From Actinomycetales bacterium (GTDB lineage: Bacteria; Actinomycetota; Actinomycetes; Actinomycetales; BWSM-131), in contig JASBSH010000090.1 of assembly GCA_030149025.1 (NCBI GenBank), positions 1-16,128 of the forward strand: a DNA stretch of 16,128 bases, written 5' to 3'. This document shows, in pieces, positions 13,668 to 16,128 of the stretch (position 1 is its first letter; each line of letters begins with the position of its first letter). A program made the translations under genes and the position numbers. The notes under the pieces are model-generated. The model worked only from the letters and a program-made list of their open reading frames with translations, searched no databases and was not told the DNA's origin.

Positions 13668-13680
13668 TAGACTCCGCTCG
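13668..13680 (+). promoter_or_regulatory. Leaderless -10 element for dnaG
   Basis: TAGACT (13668-13673) lies 6 nt before the dnaG GTG, and there is no Shine-Dalgarno. This places the transcription start at or next to the start codon. No clear -35 is present. Confidence 0.5.
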
Positions 13681-15590
13681 TGGCCGGCCGGATCCGACGT
13701 GAGGACGTGGACGCCGTCCGCGAGCGCTCCCGGATCGAGGAGGTCGTGGGCGAGCACGTGACGCTGCGGCCTGCCGGCGTGGGTTCCATGAAGGGCCTGT
13801 GCCCGTTCCACGACGAGCGCACCCCCTCGTTCCACGTGCGGCCGCAGGTCGGGTTCTTCCACTGCTTCGGCTGCGGGGAGGGCGGCGACGTCTTCACGTT
13901 CCTGCAGAAGATCGACCACCTCACGTTCACGGAGGCGGTCGAGCGGCTGGCCACCAAGACCGGGATCCAGCTCCGCTACGAGGACGGGGACGGCCCGCGG
14001 CGGGACCAGGACCCGAACCGCCGTCAACGCCTGCTCGACGCGCACCGGGTGGCCGAGGAGTTCTACTCCGAGCAGCTGAACGCCCCGCACGCCGCGCCCG
14101 GCCGCCGCTTCCTGGCGGAGCGCGGCTTCGACCAGGCCGCGGCCGAGCAGTTCGGCGTCGGGTTCGCGCCGCAGGGCTGGGACGCGCTGACCCGGCACCT
14201 TCGCGGCCGGGGTTTCACGGACGCCGAGCTGGTCACCTCCGGGCTGCTCAGCGCCGGGTCGGGCCGGGGCCCCTACGACCGGTTCCGGGGGCGGCTGGTC
14301 TGGCCGATCCGCGACATCACCGGCGCCACAGTCGGGTTCGGCGCCCGCAAGCTTCTGGAGGAGGACCAGGGCCCGAAGTACCTGAACACGCCGGAGACGC
14401 CGATCTACCGCAAGTCCCAGGTCCTCTACGGCGTCGACCTGGCCAAACGCGACATCGCACGCCGCAAGCAGGTCGTCGTCGTCGAGGGCTACACGGACGT
14501 CATGGCCTGCCACCTGTCCGGTGTACCGACCGCAGTCGCCACCTGCGGTACGGCCTTCGGCACGGACCACATCAAGATCGTGCGCCGGCTGCTGGTGGAC
14601 GACGACGCCTACTCCGGCGAGGTGGTGTTCACGTTCGACGGCGACGAGGCGGGCCAGAAGGCGGCGCTTCGGGCCTTCGAGCAGGACCAGCGGTTCGTGG
14701 CGCAGACTTTCGTCGCGGTCGAGCCGCACGGCCTCGACCCTTGCGACCTCAGGCAGACCAAGGGGCCGGACGCGGTGCAGGCGCTGGTGGCGAGTCGGCA
14801 GCCGCTGTTCGAGTTCGCCATCCGCACCACCCTCGCCCGGTTCGACCTGGACACCGCCGAGGGCCGGGTTGCGGGGCTGCGGGCCGCCGCCCCGGTCGTC
14901 GCCGCGATCCGGGACCCGGCGCTGCGGCCCGAGGACTCCCGGCAGCTGGCCGGCTGGCTCGGGATGGACGTGGAGGACGTCAGGTCCGCCGTCGCGCGCG
15001 CCGGTCGCGCTCAACCCGCACGCAACCCACAACCCGCGCGCAACCCACAAAGCCCTCGTGATCATGCAGTTGTGCACGGGCCGGGTGGTACGCAGCCCTC
15101 CGGCGCGCCCGCAGCGCAGCAAGCGCCAGCCCCGATCCCACGCCCGAACCCACGTGACCCCGTCGCCCGTACGGAGCGGCAGGTCCTCGAGGTGGTGCTG
15201 CAGGTGCCGCACCTCGTCCCGACTGAAGAGATCTGCCGCGTCGACTCCGCCACGTTCACCGCCCCGGCCTACCGCGCCGTGTATGACGCGATCGTCGGCG
15301 CCGGCGGGCCCCCGACCGGGCCCGACCCCGGGTGGGCCGAGCGCGTTCGTGCGAACGCGCCGTCCCCGATCGCCGGTCTGGTCACCGAGCTCGCCGTCGC
15401 CCCGATCCCCGCCAACGACGTCGCGAGGTACGCCCGGGACATCGTCCTCGGCCTGCGCGAGCTGCAGATCGGCCGCGCCCAGGCGAACCTCCACTCACGC
15501 CTGCAGCGCGCGAACCCGGACGAGCAGGCCGCGTTGCTGAGCCAGCTCATGTCGCTCGAGCAGCAGCGTCGGGCGCTGCGGGAGGAGTAG
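13680..15590 (+). CDS. dnaG: DNA primase DnaG
   Basis: Synthesises RNA primers at the replication fork, in contact with DnaB helicase. The 636-residue protein has the CHC2 zinc-binding domain (C41, H44, C62, C65 in CPFH and CFGC), the primase core with RGRLVWPIRD and GFGARKL, and a TOPRIM domain with EGYTD (Glu269) and FDGDEAG (Asp320, Asp322). Residues about 440-497 form a Pro/Gln/Ala-rich linker containing a repeated QPARNP, followed by the helical helicase-interaction domain to 636. The GTG start begins the conserved MAGRIRREDVDAVRERS. Length is normal for actinobacteria. The linker DNA contains an 18-bp tandem duplication and a candidate inserted repeat, both in frame. Confidence 0.97.
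   Translation: MAGRIRREDVDAVRERSRIEEVVGEHVTLRPAGVGSMKGLCPFHDERTPSFHVRPQVGFFHCFGCGEGGDVFTFLQKIDHLTFTEAVERLATKTGIQLRYEDGDGPRRDQDPNRRQRLLDAHRVAEEFYSEQLNAPHAAPGRRFLAERGFDQAAAEQFGVGFAPQGWDALTRHLRGRGFTDAELVTSGLLSAGSGRGPYDRFRGRLVWPIRDITGATVGFGARKLLEEDQGPKYLNTPETPIYRKSQVLYGVDLAKRDIARRKQVVVVEGYTDVMACHLSGVPTAVATCGTAFGTDHIKIVRRLLVDDDAYSGEVVFTFDGDEAGQKAALRAFEQDQRFVAQTFVAVEPHGLDPCDLRQTKGPDAVQALVASRQPLFEFAIRTTLARFDLDTAEGRVAGLRAAAPVVAAIRDPALRPEDSRQLAGWLGMDVEDVRSAVARAGRAQPARNPQPARNPQSPRDHAVVHGPGGTQPSGAPAAQQAPAPIPRPNPRDPVARTERQVLEVVLQVPHLVPTEEICRVDSATFTAPAYRAVYDAIVGAGGPPTGPDPGWAERVRANAPSPIAGLVTELAVAPIPANDVARYARDIVLGLRELQIGRAQANLHSRLQRANPDEQAALLSQLMSLEQQRRALREE
15012..15047 (+). repeat. 18-bp tandem duplication in the dnaG linker
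   Basis: CAACCCGCACGCAACCCA (15012-15029) is followed directly by a copy differing at one base (15030-15047). Each unit contains two CAACCC words and encodes QPARNP, so the duplication is in frame. Confidence 0.85.
15048..15082. repeat. Candidate actinobacterial interspersed repeat within dnaG
   Basis: The word GTGATCATGCAGTTGTGCAC (15058-15077) is A/T-richer than its surroundings and holds several short palindromes (TGATCA, GTGCAC). It resembles intergenic repeat words I recall from high-GC actinobacteria. It is translated as RDHAVVH in a non-conserved linker. The assignment is from memory and unverified. Confidence 0.3.
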
Positions 15591-15596
15591 GAGCGC

Positions 15597-16128
15597 ATGC
15601 TGCGCAGACGACGGGGCCCGAGGCTCCCGGACGACGTCAAGGCGGCTCTCGCTCTCGACCGCGGCGAGCAGGTGCTCGCCGCCGCGCAGACCCTGGACGG
15701 CGCGTGGGCGGCCGCGACGGACCGTCGCCTGCTGCTCGTCCGTGGCGAGGGCGTCGCCCTCGACCGACCCTGGTGGCAGGTCGACACCGCCGACTGGGAC
15801 GGCGACGGCGGCGTCCTGTCGATCATGTGGGTTGGCGGGGCCGGCTCGTGGCTGGAGCTGGCGGAGGACTCGCAGGAGCAGCTGCCGAGGGTCCTGCGGG
15901 AGAGGGTCGACTCGACGGTCGTCGCCGTGCAGCACATCAAGGTCGAGCAGGTCAGCTCGCCGCGGCCGGGGGGAGCGCGGCTGGTGGCGCGCCGTGTCGA
16001 GGGGGAGCTCCGGTTGCAAGTGCTGCTGGACAGGGGCACGGACCCGACGGACCCGGCGTTCGTCACGGCGCTCGACGAGGGGCGAGCCGCCCTCGAGGAC
16101 ATGGTCGGGCCTCTCGGGCCGCCGCAGC
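15597..16128 (+). CDS. Uncharacterised protein, partial at the window end
   Basis: I do not recognise a named family. The 177 visible residues have no stop before the window edge. The protein starts MLRRRRGPRLPDDVKAALAL, then has an alternating pattern of short strands: GEQVLAAAQTLDGAWAAATD (23-42) and RRLLLVRGEG (43-52), resembling bacterial PH-like domains that begin 'gE+vla...Tdrrlll' (inference). A Trp-containing strand PWWQVDTADWDGD follows. No signal peptide or membrane segment is seen. GGAGGAG (15581-15587) lies 9 nt upstream of the ATG, and the start is 6 nt after the dnaG stop, so it probably shares the dnaG transcript. Confidence 0.75.
   Translation, partial: MLRRRRGPRLPDDVKAALALDRGEQVLAAAQTLDGAWAAATDRRLLLVRGEGVALDRPWWQVDTADWDGDGGVLSIMWVGGAGSWLELAEDSQEQLPRVLRERVDSTVVAVQHIKVEQVSSPRPGGARLVARRVEGELRLQVLLDRGTDPTDPAFVTALDEGRAALEDMVGPLGPPQ

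Noticed and set aside
15008..15050. CRISPR-like array from repeated CAACCC words
   Set aside because: Only two 18-bp units with no spacers, inside the dnaG coding frame.
12254..15494. Long minus-strand open frames opposite dgt and dnaG (470 and 630 codons)
   Set aside because: Same shadow effect; no recognisable motif, and both plus-strand genes are complete and conserved.

Overview
The window is chromosomal DNA from a very GC-rich actinobacterium (Actinomycetota). Evidence: extreme G/C third-position bias; a single-chain glycyl-tRNA synthetase; a conserved dusB-ydcF-dgt-dnaG neighbourhood; a Zur closely resembling mycobacterial FurB; and several genes with a TANNNT-like -10 hexamer 6-7 nt before the start codon, as in leaderless actinobacterial transcripts. 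Genus cannot be fixed from the sequence.

Bases 64-3722 (minus strand) hold a zinc-uptake operon znuA-znuC-znuB-zur, preceded by a small membrane-protein gene. znuA has its own promoter, overlapped by a Zur-box-like palindrome. The last gene, zur, carries an in-frame amber codon (193-195) exactly where relatives have Glu; the sequence beyond it still encodes a normal Zur C-terminus, so this is either a fresh nonsense mutation or a base error. ZnuA lacks its usual His-rich loop, while ZnuB ends in a His-rich tail.

Bases 3737-5550 (plus) carry a small ABM-fold protein and glyS, followed by a strong hairpin. Bases 5835-9104 are a two-gene unit: a receiver-like / thioredoxin-like / thioredoxin-reductase-like flavoprotein without redox CxxC motifs, then, 3 nt later, a polytopic membrane class III nucleotidyl cyclase. 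This is the best candidate for an uncharacterised signalling module (flavin/NAD(P)H state to cyclic nucleotide). Its 5' leader can form a helix that hides the ribosome-binding site.

Bases 9105-10520 are a less GC-rich, accessory-looking interval: one orphan gene (9181-9750) and, convergent to it, the wreck of a P-type ATPase gene (CtpE-like) reduced by two large internal deletions and several frameshifts.

Bases 10622-16128 (plus) are housekeeping: dusB, a YdcF/SanA-family membrane protein, dgt and dnaG, then an uncharacterised gene running off the window. The dnaG interdomain linker contains an 18-bp tandem duplication and a sequence that looks like an inserted actinobacterial repeat. No tRNA, rRNA, CRISPR array, IS element or phage gene was seen.
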